A stretch of DNA of 64,000 nucleotides from Mycolicibacterium peregrinum (GCF_001665785.1 NZ_LZSO01000026.1:62001-126000); one strand, 5' to 3'; positions 8,514-21,124 are shown, counted from the stretch's first letter. Program-made: numbers and translations. Notes: generated by a model from the letters alone, not told the origin.

Positions 8514-9337
8514 GATGCGGCCAGGGAAGTGTTTTCCCGCAACGATTTCGATGCGGAACCGGCCCGGATGCGTGGCCGTGCGTCATGGTCGTCCACGGCC
8601 AGCAATGCATCGAACGCAGTGTCCTGCTCTGTCCCGAGCGTGAGTTCGACAGCGGTCTTGGCCTGGAAGAGGGCGATCATCGCGTGTTGTTGACGCTCGG
8701 CGCCAAAAGCGTTGAGCGCGAGTGTGAGTTTCTTGTCGACGTATTCGATCGAACGCTGCAAGTCCGCGACCGGCGCTGGAGCGGCGGGGACCGCCGCCCT
8801 CGGCACGGACTGGGTGCCGAGTCCGCTGTACCAGCGGTGTCCGAGCACGCCGAGGGAGGTCGAGCACAGCGGGATGACCACGACGATGCACACCAGGGCG
8901 ACAGTGCCCTCCAACGCGATCGCGCCGACGATGCCAAGAAGTGTGAAGATGCCCATCAGGGCCAGCACGCGCACGGCCGGTGGCACCGCATCGATCGCCA
9001 GTGCCAGCTGCCGAACGGTGCGGGCGACATATCGAGCAAGGCCGGCGATGAACCCCATGATGGCGGTGACGGCCTTGCGGGCGATCCGGCCCACCTCATC
9101 GGCTTGCTCACGCGTGACGGGCGACTTGGGCATCGTCCAGGCGCGCGGCTGCGGAGTCGGCGCACCGGCAACCGTTTCGGTCTCAGTGCGTACCTCGTCG
9201 GCATCCGGGGTGGATGTCGGAGGTTCCGGGACAGCGTTGGTCACATTCGCATCATCAACCACATCTGCATCATCGCGCCGTTTGCTCTCGATGCTGGTTC
9301 CGGCACGCCGACGATCCGCAATTCTCAGTGACGTCAA
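8510..9337 (-). CDS. Hypothetical membrane protein coupled to FlgT-C-like protein
   Basis: A protein of up to 275 residues. The N-terminal ~85 residues are acidic, Thr/Pro-rich and probably disordered. Two hydrophobic segments follow at about residues 120-165 (VRVLALMGIFTLLGIVGAIA and TVALVCIVVVIPLC), then a soluble C-terminal region with a helical stretch (LQRSIEYVDKKLTLALNAFG). The longest frame starts with TTG at 9335-9337 and lacks a clear ribosome site, so the true start may be internal. Its stop overlaps the FlgT-C-like gene (ATGA). No family recognised. Confidence 0.65.
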   Translation of the reverse strand: MTSLRIADRRRAGTSIESKRRDDADVVDDANVTNAVPEPPTSTPDADEVRTETETVAGAPTPQPRAWTMPKSPVTREQADEVGRIARKAVTAIMGFIAGLARYVARTVRQLALAIDAVPPAVRVLALMGIFTLLGIVGAIALEGTVALVCIVVVIPLCSTSLGVLGHRWYSGLGTQSVPRAAVPAAPAPVADLQRSIEYVDKKLTLALNAFGAERQQHAMIALFQAKTAVELTLGTEQDTAFDALLAVDDHDARPRIRAGSASKSLRENTSLAAS

Positions 9338-9791
9338 GGTGTCGGTGGCGACATGAACCAGTGTCGGTCGTCACCGCGATGTATGTGCTGGACATACCTC
9401 GGCGTCCACAGTTGAGTCCACCCCACCACGGCAAGACGTGTTGAAGAGCTGTCTCGAACGCTTCAGAGGGCACGGCGGCTGCGCTGGCCGGTGGCCAGCA
9501 ATGTCGCGCCATCCGGTTCTCATCCCAGTAGCGCCGGTGTGGCTGCGATGAAACGCAACGCTCGCTTCGCTGCGGAGCCGTCAGGCGCAGCATATGGCCA
9601 GACAGGCCGACAATCTCTCGATCAGTAGCGCGCGTTATGACATCGCTGATTCCGATGGCCGTGACGCCGCCAGTGAACGTGTCCGGACGAATTTCGTAGT
9701 ACGGCCGCCGAGCTAAGATATATCCAAGAACACGGATATCGACGCATCGACGACACGACGTTCGTTCCGCGGAATTGAGAGAAGACCATCA
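9338..9791. other. Intergenic region, possible 40-codon ORF only
   Basis: 454 bases without a supported gene. A 40-codon frame on the plus strand at 9594-9716 (starting MARQADNLSISSARYDIADS) reads like protein but has only a weak ribosome site. GC falls towards the right end (for example AAGATATATCCAAG near 9715), leading into the low-GC gene at 9792. I see no hairpin terminator or RNA gene. Confidence 0.4.
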
Positions 9792-10202
9792 GTGAAAGCT
9801 CTACTCGAATTCTACCTTCGGTATTTTGATTTTCTATACCTAGACTCACGATATCGATTTACCGATTCCAAGACCGATGGTGCGAACGCTGCAGTCACCG
9901 TCACTGGGCCCGACTTGACGTGGTCAGTTTCCGTGGATAGAGGTCAGTTTCAGTTGTCGATCGCGCCCACGAGATCTCCCCGTACTGGATTTTGGGTGTC
10001 TCTTATCAAGCAGTATCTCGAAGGGAACGAAGATATTGCCTATCTTTCGGCCAAGGACGAGGTGGAGTGGGCACGCGGTCATCTCGGCAGCATTGAACAA
10101 TTATTCGCTGATCCGGCTGGAATAGAATCTGTGTGCAACGAACTTCGTATTTTGCAGCGGGCAAACGCGGAAAAACAGTGGGGCCCGGCTGCTACTAATT
10201 GA
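9792..10202 (+). CDS. Low-GC orphan hypothetical protein
   Basis: A 136-residue protein starting at GTG 9792, eight bases after GAGAGAAG. It has no signal peptide or membrane helix; aromatic-rich N-terminus (MKALLEFYLRYFDFLYLDSR), a central beta-rich part and a helical, charged C-terminus. By my count 9781-9840 is about 38% GC and 9841-9900 about 52%, well below neighbouring genes, and codon use includes AT-ending codons that are rare here. Horizontal acquisition is likely. The size and composition would suit an immunity-type protein, but no family is recognised. Confidence 0.7.
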   Translation: MKALLEFYLRYFDFLYLDSRYRFTDSKTDGANAAVTVTGPDLTWSVSVDRGQFQLSIAPTRSPRTGFWVSLIKQYLEGNEDIAYLSAKDEVEWARGHLGSIEQLFADPAGIESVCNELRILQRANAEKQWGPAATN

Positions 10203-10458
10203 TCAGGGTTTTCGGTCAGCTTTCGTCAGCAGGGCGGGCGCTCGGATTGCGCAACATCCATTCGGTCGAGGTCTAATATTCAATCGGTCCTGGGGCGGCC
10301 ATCCTGCCTAACCGACGGACAGGTCGATGCTCCTGCGTTGGAGATGGAGAAGGTCCGAGTAATCCGCTCATTACGCGCTCGGCCAGGTCATCACTGGGTT
10401 GTCGGGGTAACGTTTTCTAGCGGGTCTAGATACTCCATGGCGAGCAGAGGAGCGGCGA

Positions 10459-10935
10459 GTGGATCTCGGAATCTGGGGCGACCTCACGATCCTTGCCGGT
10501 GTCATGGCGGTGACGTTCGCGGCATGCGTGTTCGTGTACATCGGCCGGCTGGAGAAGAGAACCCCTGCTTCGTTGGGCGAGAAGGTCGGCGCCCACAAGG
10601 CGGTGCTCGCCAAGCTGCGCAAGCGTGAACCGATGTCGCGGGATGAGTTCGACTACGCGACGGAGCTGGTGAACGACGCTCGCTCGCCGCTTGCCTACGC
10701 GATGCCGGCCGTCCTGTTCACCATGGGCTTCTTCTATGTCGTCGGCTGCATGTACATGCTGCATCGCGATGGCGGTAACCCGTCATTCCGGACGTTCATC
10801 GGCGGGATCCCGATGTTGACCTCGATGAACATCGCCGCTCAGCTCCGCCGGGTCGCGGGGCTGAAGGGGAAGCTGCGGGATGTCGAGGTGACGGCCGAAC
10901 CGACTGATGAGCTCAGTTCTGCTGTGAGAAGCTGA
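10459..10935 (+). CDS. Hypothetical two-helix membrane protein
   Basis: A 158-residue membrane protein starting at GTG 10459 after GAGGAGCG. Residues ~8-28 (LTILAGVMAVTFAACVFVYI) form one helix and ~80-102 (AMPAVLFTMGFFYVVGCMYM) a second. A charged cytoplasmic loop lies between them (EKVGAHKAVLAKLRKREPMS). The stop lies 6 bases from the convergent stop of the mmpL-type gene. No family recognised; the upstream frame at 10338 is not needed. Confidence 0.7.
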   Translation: MDLGIWGDLTILAGVMAVTFAACVFVYIGRLEKRTPASLGEKVGAHKAVLAKLRKREPMSRDEFDYATELVNDARSPLAYAMPAVLFTMGFFYVVGCMYMLHRDGGNPSFRTFIGGIPMLTSMNIAAQLRRVAGLKGKLRDVEVTAEPTDELSSAVRS

Positions 10936-10941
10936 CTTCCG

Positions 10942-13821
10942 TCACTTCTGGGACGGAGCTGCGGCGTCATCGTCCTCCCACAGCAGGAGCTGGCGAACCG
11001 AGGCGCGTGATCCATATGGCTGCAGCATCTGGCTCGCCGGTCGCGGCCGGATCCGGAGTGGCCACCAGAACCACCGACCGAGCAGTGTTGCGATGGACGG
11101 CGTCATGAACGACCGCACGATCAGCGTGTCGAACAGCAGGCCGAGCGCGATCGTGGTGCCGATCTGACCGAGGACCCGCAGGTCGGCGAAGATGAACGAC
11201 GCCATGGTCGCGGCGAACACCAGACCGGCCGAGGTCACCACCGCGCCGGAGCCTGCCATCGACCGGATGATGCCGGTGTTCAAACCGGCATGTATCTCCT
11301 CCTTGAACCGCGAGACCAGCAGCAGGTTGTAGTCCGACCCGACTGCCAACAGCAGGATCACGGCCAGCGCCAGCACGATCCAGAACAGGTCGATGCCGAA
11401 CAGGTCCTGCCAGATCAGCACCGACAACCCGAACGAGGCGCCCAGCGACAGCGCCACGGTCCCCACGATGACGAGTGCGGCGACGATGCTGCGGGTGATG
11501 AACATCATCACCAGCAGGATCAGGCTGAGCGCGGCGATGGCGGCGATCATGAGGTCGTATTTGGCGCCGTCCTGGATGTCCTTGTAGGTCGCCGCGGTGC
11601 CGGCGAGGTAGATCTTGGATCCGGCCAGGGGCGTGCCCTTGACTGCTCCCTGGGCGGCGTGCCTGATGGCATCGATGTGCGAAATGCCCTCCGGTGTAGC
11701 GGGATCGCCGTCGTGGGTGATGATCATCCGGGCGGCCTTGCCGTCCGGAGACATGAACAGCTTCATGCCGCGCTGGAATTCGGGGTTGGTGAATGCCTCC
11801 GGCGGTAGGTAGAACGAGTCGTCGGTTTTCGAGGCGTCGTAGGCCTGACCCAGCGCGGTGGCATTCTCCAGAGCGGCGTCCGTCTGCGCGTTGATGCCCG
11901 AGTTGGTGGCGTAGTTAGTCATGGTCAGGTCGCGGTTGGTCTGCTGGCTGGCGATCTGAGGCGGGATGAGCGCGAGCAATTTCGGTTGCAGCGCATCTAA
12001 TTTCGAGATGCTGCCCGAGACGTTGGCGAGCTGGTCGGTCAGTTCGTCGATACCGTCGAGTGCATCGAAGACCGACCGCAACGCGGCACACATGGGGATG
12101 TCGAAACAGTGCGGCTCCCAGTAGAAGTAGTTGCGCAGCGGGCGGAACTGATCGTCGAAGTCGGCGATCTTGTCGCGCAGGCTCTGCGCCGTGGCGACGG
12201 TCTGCTGGAAGGCTTTGGCCTGCTCGTCGGTGACGGCAGCCGACTGTTGTTGCAGGGCGTACTGCTGGCGCAGGATGTCGATCGAATTGTTGATCACACC
12301 AACCTGTTTGAGCAGATCAGCGGTTCGGGCCTGCTGGAAGGGCAGGTTGTTGATCTGCTGTGCGCTGCCCGCGCTGATCTGGAACGGGATCGACGTGTGG
12401 TCCAGTGGGGTACCGAGCGGGCGGGTGATCGACTGTACCTGGGCGATGCCGTCGGTGTGGAAGACGGCTTTGGCGACGCGTTCCAGCAGGATCATGTCGG
12501 TCGAATTGCGCAGATCGTGGTCCGCTTCGATCATCAGCAGTTCCGGATTGAGCCGGGCCTGTGAGAAGTGGCGTTCGGCGGCGGCGTATCCGACGTTGGC
12601 CGGAGCGCCGGCGGGCATGTAGGGCCGCGCGTCGTAACTCGTCTGGTAACGCGGCAGGGCGAGCAGGCCGATGAGGGCCACCGCGATCGTCACCGCCAGG
12701 ATGGGTCCGGGCCAGCGGACGATCGCCGTCCCGATGCGTCGCCAACCCCGGGTGCGCATCGCGCGGGCAGGCTCGAACAGACCGAAATGACGGCCGATGA
12801 CCAGCAGTGCCGGCGCGAGGGTCAACGCCGCCACCACGGCGACCAGGACGCCGGTGCCGGCGGGAATCCCCAGGCTCTGGAAGTACGGGAGGCGGGTGAA
12901 GGTGAGGCACAGCACCGCACCGGCGATCGTCAGACCCGAGCCCAGGATGATGTGCGCGGTTCCGTGGTACATCGTGTTGAACGCGGTGACGCGGTCCTGG
13001 CCGGCATGACGCGCTTCGTGGAACCGGCCGAGGATGAAGATCGCGTAGTCGGTGCCGGCGGCGATGACGAGCAGCGTCAGCAGGTTGGTCGAATACGTTG
13101 ACAGTTCGATGATCCCGGCGTTCGCCAGCACCGCGACGACGCCACGGGACGCGGTCAACTCGATCATCACCGTGAAGATCACGAAGAAGACCGTGGTGAG
13201 ACGGCGGTAGAGCGAGAACAGCATCACCGCGATCACCCCGATGGTGATCAGCGTGGTTTTCAGGGTTCCGTGGCGGCCGACCTCGAACTGATCGGTGACC
13301 AGGGGAGCGGCGCCGGTGACATAGGCCTTGACGCCCGGCGGCGGCGTCGTCTGGTTGACGATGTTGCGCACCGAGTCGACGGACTCATTGGCCAGTGACT
13401 CACCCTGGTTGCCGGCGAGGTACACCTGTACCAATGCGGCCTTGCCGTCGGTGCTCTGCGAGCCGGCCGCCGTCAGCGGATCACCCCAGAAATCCTGAAT
13501 GTGCTGGACGTGCTTGGTGTCCTGGCGGAGGTTCTGGACCAAGCCGTCGTAGTAGTGATGTGCGTCGGCGCCGAGTGGCTGGTCGCCCTCCAGGACGATC
13601 ATCGCCGAACTGTCGGAATCGAATTCGTCGAACACCTTGCCGATCCGCTTGGCGGCCTGCAACGACGGCGCGTCCTGGGGACTCAGCGACACATTGTGCG
13701 ATTCGGCGACGGTCTCGAGCTGCGGCACGAAGACGTTCGTCACCACCGCCAAGCCCAGCCAGAACAGCGCGATGAGTGGTGCGAACCGCCGGATGAAATC
13801 CGGAACCCGGTGGCTGCTCAT
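10942..13821 (-). CDS. MmpL-family RND transporter
   Basis: A 959-residue RND-superfamily exporter of the mycobacterial MmpL family, which moves lipids, siderophores or drugs across the inner membrane using the proton gradient. The layout is typical: one N-terminal helix (residues ~13-33), a large periplasmic domain, a helix bundle with TDYAIF (Asp258-Tyr259), a second long periplasmic loop, then a second bundle with SDYNLLL (Asp830-Tyr831). These Asp-Tyr pairs are the family's proton-relay residues. The ATG at 13819-13821 overlaps the MmpS stop (ATGA); an ATG six codons upstream (13839) is the alternative. The linked MmpS favours the MmpL4/MmpL5-like siderophore or drug group, but the substrate is not determined. 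Confidence 0.93.
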   Translation of the reverse strand: MSSHRVPDFIRRFAPLIALFWLGLAVVTNVFVPQLETVAESHNVSLSPQDAPSLQAAKRIGKVFDEFDSDSSAMIVLEGDQPLGADAHHYYDGLVQNLRQDTKHVQHIQDFWGDPLTAAGSQSTDGKAALVQVYLAGNQGESLANESVDSVRNIVNQTTPPPGVKAYVTGAAPLVTDQFEVGRHGTLKTTLITIGVIAVMLFSLYRRLTTVFFVIFTVMIELTASRGVVAVLANAGIIELSTYSTNLLTLLVIAAGTDYAIFILGRFHEARHAGQDRVTAFNTMYHGTAHIILGSGLTIAGAVLCLTFTRLPYFQSLGIPAGTGVLVAVVAALTLAPALLVIGRHFGLFEPARAMRTRGWRRIGTAIVRWPGPILAVTIAVALIGLLALPRYQTSYDARPYMPAGAPANVGYAAAERHFSQARLNPELLMIEADHDLRNSTDMILLERVAKAVFHTDGIAQVQSITRPLGTPLDHTSIPFQISAGSAQQINNLPFQQARTADLLKQVGVINNSIDILRQQYALQQQSAAVTDEQAKAFQQTVATAQSLRDKIADFDDQFRPLRNYFYWEPHCFDIPMCAALRSVFDALDGIDELTDQLANVSGSISKLDALQPKLLALIPPQIASQQTNRDLTMTNYATNSGINAQTDAALENATALGQAYDASKTDDSFYLPPEAFTNPEFQRGMKLFMSPDGKAARMIITHDGDPATPEGISHIDAIRHAAQGAVKGTPLAGSKIYLAGTAATYKDIQDGAKYDLMIAAIAALSLILLVMMFITRSIVAALVIVGTVALSLGASFGLSVLIWQDLFGIDLFWIVLALAVILLLAVGSDYNLLLVSRFKEEIHAGLNTGIIRSMAGSGAVVTSAGLVFAATMASFIFADLRVLGQIGTTIALGLLFDTLIVRSFMTPSIATLLGRWFWWPLRIRPRPASQMLQPYGSRASVRQLLLWEDDDAAAPSQK

Positions 13822-14264
13822 CCGGACTTGTCCAGGCATGAGGTGAAGGCGTTCAAGGTGTTCACCGTTCTCTCGTCCTTGATCACGTCATCGATCTTGA
13901 TCCGGCACCCGATCGAACTGCCGTCGCCCTGGGCCTGGACGTTGACGAACACCGCGGGCTGTGTGGTGGTCGTGTCATAGGCCCACGGCAGGGAGAAGTT
14001 GTCGGCGCGCTGTGGTTGGGCGTTGACGTCCAGGTAGGTGATGGTGGCTACCGTGCCGGGCGGGCCGAAGACCTCGATGACCACATGCTTGGGGTTGAAG
14101 GGGACGATGTCGTTCACCGAGCCGCTGGGTGTGGAGGTGACGTCGTGCGACGCGAAGATGCCGTGCAGGCGGTACACCACGAATCCAGCGACCAGCAGCA
14201 CGACTGTCGCCACCAGCACCATCCAGCGTTGGCCGAGTCGACGAATGAACGAAACCCGTTGCAT
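13818..14264 (-). CDS. MmpS-family accessory protein
   Basis: A 148-residue partner of the MmpL transporter. It has a short basic N-terminus, one membrane helix at residues ~14-34 (MVLVATVVLLVAGFVVYRLH) and a periplasmic beta-sandwich with the family core KHVVIEVFGPPGTVATITYL and a Cys pair near the C-terminus (IGCRIK and TSCLDK). ATG at 14262-14264. It overlaps mmpL by 4 bases. In MmpS4/S5 systems the protein is needed for siderophore or drug export with MmpL. No regulator gene is adjacent; a TCAAC-TAG-GTTGA dyad lies upstream. Confidence 0.92.
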   Translation of the reverse strand: MQRVSFIRRLGQRWMVLVATVVLLVAGFVVYRLHGIFASHDVTSTPSGSVNDIVPFNPKHVVIEVFGPPGTVATITYLDVNAQPQRADNFSLPWAYDTTTTQPAVFVNVQAQGDGSSIGCRIKIDDVIKDERTVNTLNAFTSCLDKSG

Positions 14265-14330
14265 CCGTGACCCTTTCGTTGGCGTCGACCAGGCGCGGAC
14301 GGTACGGGGTAGCTCCTCTAGGGCGGCTAA

Positions 14331-14343
14331 TCAACTAGGTTGA
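14331..14343. promoter_or_regulatory. Inverted repeat TCAAC-TAG-GTTGA upstream of mmpS
   Basis: A perfect 5-3-5 dyad 67 bases upstream of the MmpS start, in the only noncoding stretch that could hold the promoter of the mmpS-mmpL unit. The spacing suits a TetR- or MarR-type dimer. The regulator would have to be encoded elsewhere. Confidence 0.35.
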
Positions 14344-14437
14344 CGTTATGGCACGCAGCCGGACACCACAACCTTGCGGCTGCGGATTTTTCCTGTGTGA
14401 AAGCTGGGAATTCGGATGGCGGGACGAGCCGCGGGAG

Positions 14438-15058
14438 TTACGTCAGGTACGTTTCGTGCCCGGTGGGGAATCCACCACCGTTGGTGGCGATATGAACGTG
14501 GTCGAAGTGGTTGGCGGTGACACCGCCGCGGTCCGACATCATTCTGGGAGCCCTGCCGCGGGAGTAGATCTGCTGCCGGAAGATCACGTGGTTCACACCG
14601 AACCGATCGGCATTGTCGAGGACGTATCCGACGATCTTGTCTCCGAGCGCTTTGCCTTCCGGGGTGGCGTAGTTCGGGATCATCACGTCGATCGCCTGCC
14701 CGTTCGGGTGCCACTTCATCGAATCGGCCCGGACCCCGCCGATGTCCAGAATCTGGGGGAACCGCGCGCTGACCGCGCGGGCGGCCAGGATGGTCTCGAC
14801 CTGTAGGCCCTTTTCGGAGGCCCGGCCGGCGGGCAGAGGGAACCTCATGTTCCGGCGTACGGCCCGCTCGGCCGGTGCTGCCGGGGCGGCAGGGGTGACG
14901 ACGGGCTGGACGGCCGCTGCCGGCACGACCTCGGTGTCGCCCTGGGTGGCCGGCGCGGTGTCAGCGCCGACGACGATGAGTGCGGCGGCAGGCACGACGA
15001 CCGCAGCCATGGCTGCAGACCGGCGACGCCGATCCTTTTTCAACTGGTGTCTACCCAC
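14438..15058 (-). CDS. Secreted M15-like (VanY/ARB_07466-type) peptidase
   Basis: A 206-residue exported protein. Residues ~14-38 form a signal peptide or anchor (SAAMAAVVVPAAALIVVGAD), followed by an Ala/Pro linker to ~65 and a C-terminal domain. The domain carries the zinc-peptidase signature HxxGxAxD as HPNGQAID (His117, Asp124) and the HxH end motif in FDHVHIA (His187, His189), as in D-Ala-D-Ala carboxypeptidase/M15-like proteins. A role in peptidoglycan trimming in the periplasm is therefore likely. GTG start at 15056-15058. A clear paralogue lies at 22278-22916, sharing WHPNG-AIDVMIPNY and NHFDHVHIAT. Confidence 0.75.
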   Translation of the reverse strand: MGRHQLKKDRRRRSAAMAAVVVPAAALIVVGADTAPATQGDTEVVPAAAVQPVVTPAAPAAPAERAVRRNMRFPLPAGRASEKGLQVETILAARAVSARFPQILDIGGVRADSMKWHPNGQAIDVMIPNYATPEGKALGDKIVGYVLDNADRFGVNHVIFRQQIYSRGRAPRMMSDRGGVTANHFDHVHIATNGGGFPTGHETYLT

Positions 15059-15439
15059 GAGGACCGGACCCTACCGGCGGGGCCGATGATCACCGGAATT
15101 GCGAAGTTCTCTGGTGCTGTCGATGGCAACCAGTTCGACGGTCAGACGTCAACCGTTGCTTGACGAGCCCGGGAGTGTGGAGAACCGGAGGCGAACAAAG
15201 GGCCGGTCTCGGTGAATTGGCAGGTCAAAGATGATCGCACGGCCGGCTTCCGGTCCAATTTTCAGGGGGTCGGTTAGATGTCGGCGGCGGCCGCAACCCG
15301 TCTCGATCGGAGTGATCTGTGCCCGGGGCGGCAAAATTTATGGCATTTACCACACGTGTCGGTCAACAGTGCCTCCAGAGCAGCTGACGACGGCGTAATT
15401 TGAGCGAATCTGGCCCGTCGAAAACGGGGAGGGTGACCC
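15059..15439. other. Divergent intergenic region
   Basis: 381 bases between the leftward M15-like gene and the rightward amine oxidase. It should hold both promoters. An AT-rich patch (AAAATTTATGGCATTTACC) lies around 15338-15357 and the amine oxidase ribosome site (GGGGAGGGTG) at its right end. No gene or repeat is evident. Confidence 0.4.
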
Positions 15440-16804
15440 ATGACAGATGTTGAGTGTTGTGTGGTGGGTGCGGGGTTCGCGGGCCTGACCGCGGCGCTGC
15501 GGCTCAAGCAGTCGGGCCGCTCCGTGGCGCTGCTTGAGGCACGTGACCGGGTCGGTGGCCGCACCTTCACCGAGATGCTGCCGGACGGCACCTGGATCGA
15601 CCGGGGCGGGGCGTGGATCGGACCGGGGCAGGACCGCATCAAAGCGCTGATGGACGAGTTCGGCGTCGAGGAATACAAGGAGTACGTCGACGGCAGCGCG
15701 ATGATGGTCATGGACGGCAAGCAACACCGATATTCCGGCACGATTCCGTGGGCGATGAGTCCGTGGGCCATCGCCAACCTCGGCGCCGGACTGCTCGAGG
15801 TGGAGCTGATGTGCAAGACGATTCCCTTCGATGCCCCGTGGGAGGCGAAGAAGGCGGTCGAGTGGGACCGGATCAGCCTGGGTGAGTGGATCAACCGTCA
15901 TATGCGCTCCAAGCAGGCGCGCGAGATGCTCGACATGGCCCTGGCCGGCATCTATACCTCGGCGGGATCCGAGGTGTCGTTGTTGTGGGCGCTGCACCAG
16001 ATGGGTTCGGGCGGCGGGCCTGGATTCGTCATCTCCAATCGGGGCGGGGCCCAGGATGCACGGGTGCGCGGTGGCATGGGGGCCGTCTACGGGCCGATGG
16101 CCACCGAACTGGGTGAGGCGCTGCATCTTTCGCAACCAGTTCACCTCATCGCCCAGGAGAACGACGGCGTGACGGTTCATGCTGACGGTATGACAGTGCG
16201 GGCCCGGCAGGCGATCGTCGCTGTCCCGCTGGCCGTCGCGAGCCAGATCGCCTATGAGCCAATGCTTCCCGTCGACCGGATGTTTCTCCACCAACGGATG
16301 CCCAGCGGTGCGGTCTTCAAGATCTCGGTCGTCTACGACACGGCGTTCTGGCGGGCCGACGGGCTGTGCGGGCAGTCCGCGGCTCCCGGTAGTCCGGCCA
16401 CCCTGACCATCGACGCGTGCACCGACACCGGCACCCCGGGGATCATGTGCGTCATCACCGAAGGCCCTGCCGCCCGGCGGCTCGGTCTGCTCGATGCCGC
16501 GGAACGCAAATCCGTGGTCATCGGCGAGTTGGTCGACCGCTTCGGTCCGGAGGCTGCCTCTCCGATCAGTTACCACGAGCAGAACTGGACAGTGGAGCGT
16601 TACTCGGGGGGCGGGATGATCAGTCACGCTCCGCCGGGTGTGCTGACCGAATTCGGCCATGCCCTCCGGGAGCCGTGCGGGCGCATTCACTGGGCCGGCA
16701 CGGAGAGTTCGGCCGTAATGTGCGGGTGGATCGACGGGGCGGTTCGCTCGGGCGAACGCGCGGCCGCGGAGGTGATGGCCGCCGAGAGCGTGGCGGCCGC
16801 GTAA
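15440..16804 (+). CDS. Flavin monoamine oxidase family protein (AofH-like)
   Basis: A 454-residue FAD-dependent amine oxidase. The N-terminus has the Rossmann dinucleotide motif VVGAGFAGLTAALRL with the acidic residue in LLEARDRVGGR, the hallmark of the MAO/polyamine oxidase family. Near the C-terminus, IHWAGTESSAVMCGWIDGAV is the second FAD-binding block; the Cys that carries covalent FAD in mammalian MAO is not obvious there. The layout and length agree with M. tuberculosis AofH (Rv3170). It oxidises amines to aldehydes with release of peroxide and ammonia; substrate unknown. The ATG at 15440 has a strong GGGAGGGTG site. No signal peptide, so it is cytosolic. Confidence 0.9.
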   Translation: MTDVECCVVGAGFAGLTAALRLKQSGRSVALLEARDRVGGRTFTEMLPDGTWIDRGGAWIGPGQDRIKALMDEFGVEEYKEYVDGSAMMVMDGKQHRYSGTIPWAMSPWAIANLGAGLLEVELMCKTIPFDAPWEAKKAVEWDRISLGEWINRHMRSKQAREMLDMALAGIYTSAGSEVSLLWALHQMGSGGGPGFVISNRGGAQDARVRGGMGAVYGPMATELGEALHLSQPVHLIAQENDGVTVHADGMTVRARQAIVAVPLAVASQIAYEPMLPVDRMFLHQRMPSGAVFKISVVYDTAFWRADGLCGQSAAPGSPATLTIDACTDTGTPGIMCVITEGPAARRLGLLDAAERKSVVIGELVDRFGPEAASPISYHEQNWTVERYSGGGMISHAPPGVLTEFGHALREPCGRIHWAGTESSAVMCGWIDGAVRSGERAAAEVMAAESVAAA

Positions 16805-16873
16805 TAACCCCGCGTAGCGCGTTGGCGGGGGTTACCGTGCAATTCGGACCAGCCTGCGGTGAGGTGATGTCGA

Positions 16874-18180
16874 GTGCACAGCGGTGAGTCGGAGAGTCGG
16901 CAGACGCTCACACTCGACGAGTCCGTGCTTGCCGATGCCGAGGAACAAGATCGGCCGGTCGTCGATTTCCTGCGGGCCACACCGGGCCGGATAGCGGTGC
17001 TGGCCGTCGTTCTGGTGGCGGCAATTCTGATTGTGGGCGTGGCGGCGTCGGCGATGGAGTCCAGCCGGCAACGCCAACTGGAGACTCTGCGGTCCCACAC
17101 CGAGCCGCTGGCCGATGCCGCGCAACGGATCTACAGTGCGCTGTCGTCGGCCAACACCACCGCGGCCACCGCGTTTCTGGCCGGTGGCGTCGAACCGCGC
17201 GAGGTCCGTGAGCGTTACGACGCGTCCGTCGGGGAGGCGTCGGCCGGTCTGGTCACCGCATCGAATGGGGTGTCGCCCAACGACATCCGATCGCTGACGT
17301 TACTCACTGACCTGTCCAACCAGCTGGCGGTGTACACCGGCATGATGGCGACTGCCCGGGCGACCAACCGCGGGGGCCGCCCGATCGGCGTCGGGTACCT
17401 CAGCGAATCGTCCACGCTGCTTCAGGAGTCCATCCTGCCCGATGCCGAGCAGCTGTACCGGACGCAGGCCGAGGCCGTCACGGCGTCGGGGCGGTCGGCT
17501 GCCACACCGTGGGTGTTGATCGTGGGAGCCGCGCTCGTTGTCGGGTTGTTGGTGGTGGCGCAGGTTTTTCTCGCCAGGCGAAGTCATCGGCGCCTCAACC
17601 CCGGTCTCGTGGTGGCGTCGGTGTTGATGATCGGGCTCGCGGTGTGGTTGGCAGTGGCCGGGCTGGTGGTGACGCATGCGGTCAACAGCGCCCGCACCGA
17701 AGGCGGTGAGCCATTGGAATCGGCGGTGACTGCCCGGATTCTGGTCCAGCAGGCCCGCGCCGACGAGATCCTCGGACTGCTCAAACGCGGGTCCGACCCG
17801 CTCTCCGACGTCCGGTTCGAACAGCGCACCACCGATGTCGGCCGGATTCTCGACCAGCACCCCGAGGGTGCGGCGCAAGAAGCGCTCCGGGGCTGGAAGG
17901 CATCGCACGCCGAGGCCAGAAGACTGTTGGGCCGCGGCGATTACGCCGGGGCCGTGGCAATCGCGCGGGACGGCGGGCCGCAGCACTCCACGGCCCAGTT
18001 CGGCAGGCTCGATGCGGCTTTGGGGGCCGACATCGGCCGCTTGCGTGATCGGCAGCGCGACGGGATCGCCCGCGCCTACGCGGCGCTGAGTGCGCTTCCC
18101 GCCGGTGCCGCAGCCATCAGTGTGCTGGCCGCACTTGCGGTTGCCGCCGGTGTCGCGCCGAGGCTGAGCGAGTACCACTG

Positions 18181-18181
<1 letters not shown>
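16874..18181 (+). CDS. glnX: GlnX, membrane sensor in the PknG pathway
   Basis: A 435-residue membrane protein matching GlnX (Rv0412c-type) by layout and context. An N-terminal cytosolic segment precedes helix 1 (~residues 38-58, GRIAVLAVVLVAAILIVGVA), a periplasmic domain, two central helices (~214-238 and ~248-272), a second external domain and a final helix near the C-terminus. GlnX links the periplasmic amino-acid-binding protein GlnH to cytosolic PknG and lets the cell sense aspartate and glutamate. Its stop overlaps the glnH start (ATGA). The call rests mostly on gene order glnX-glnH-pknG and topology. GTG start at 16874 following GAGGTGATG. Confidence 0.9.

Positions 18182-21124
<2,943 letters not shown>

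Noticed and set aside
15347..16690. 447-codon antisense frame over the amine oxidase
   Set aside because: Shadow of a clear FAD enzyme on the other strand.
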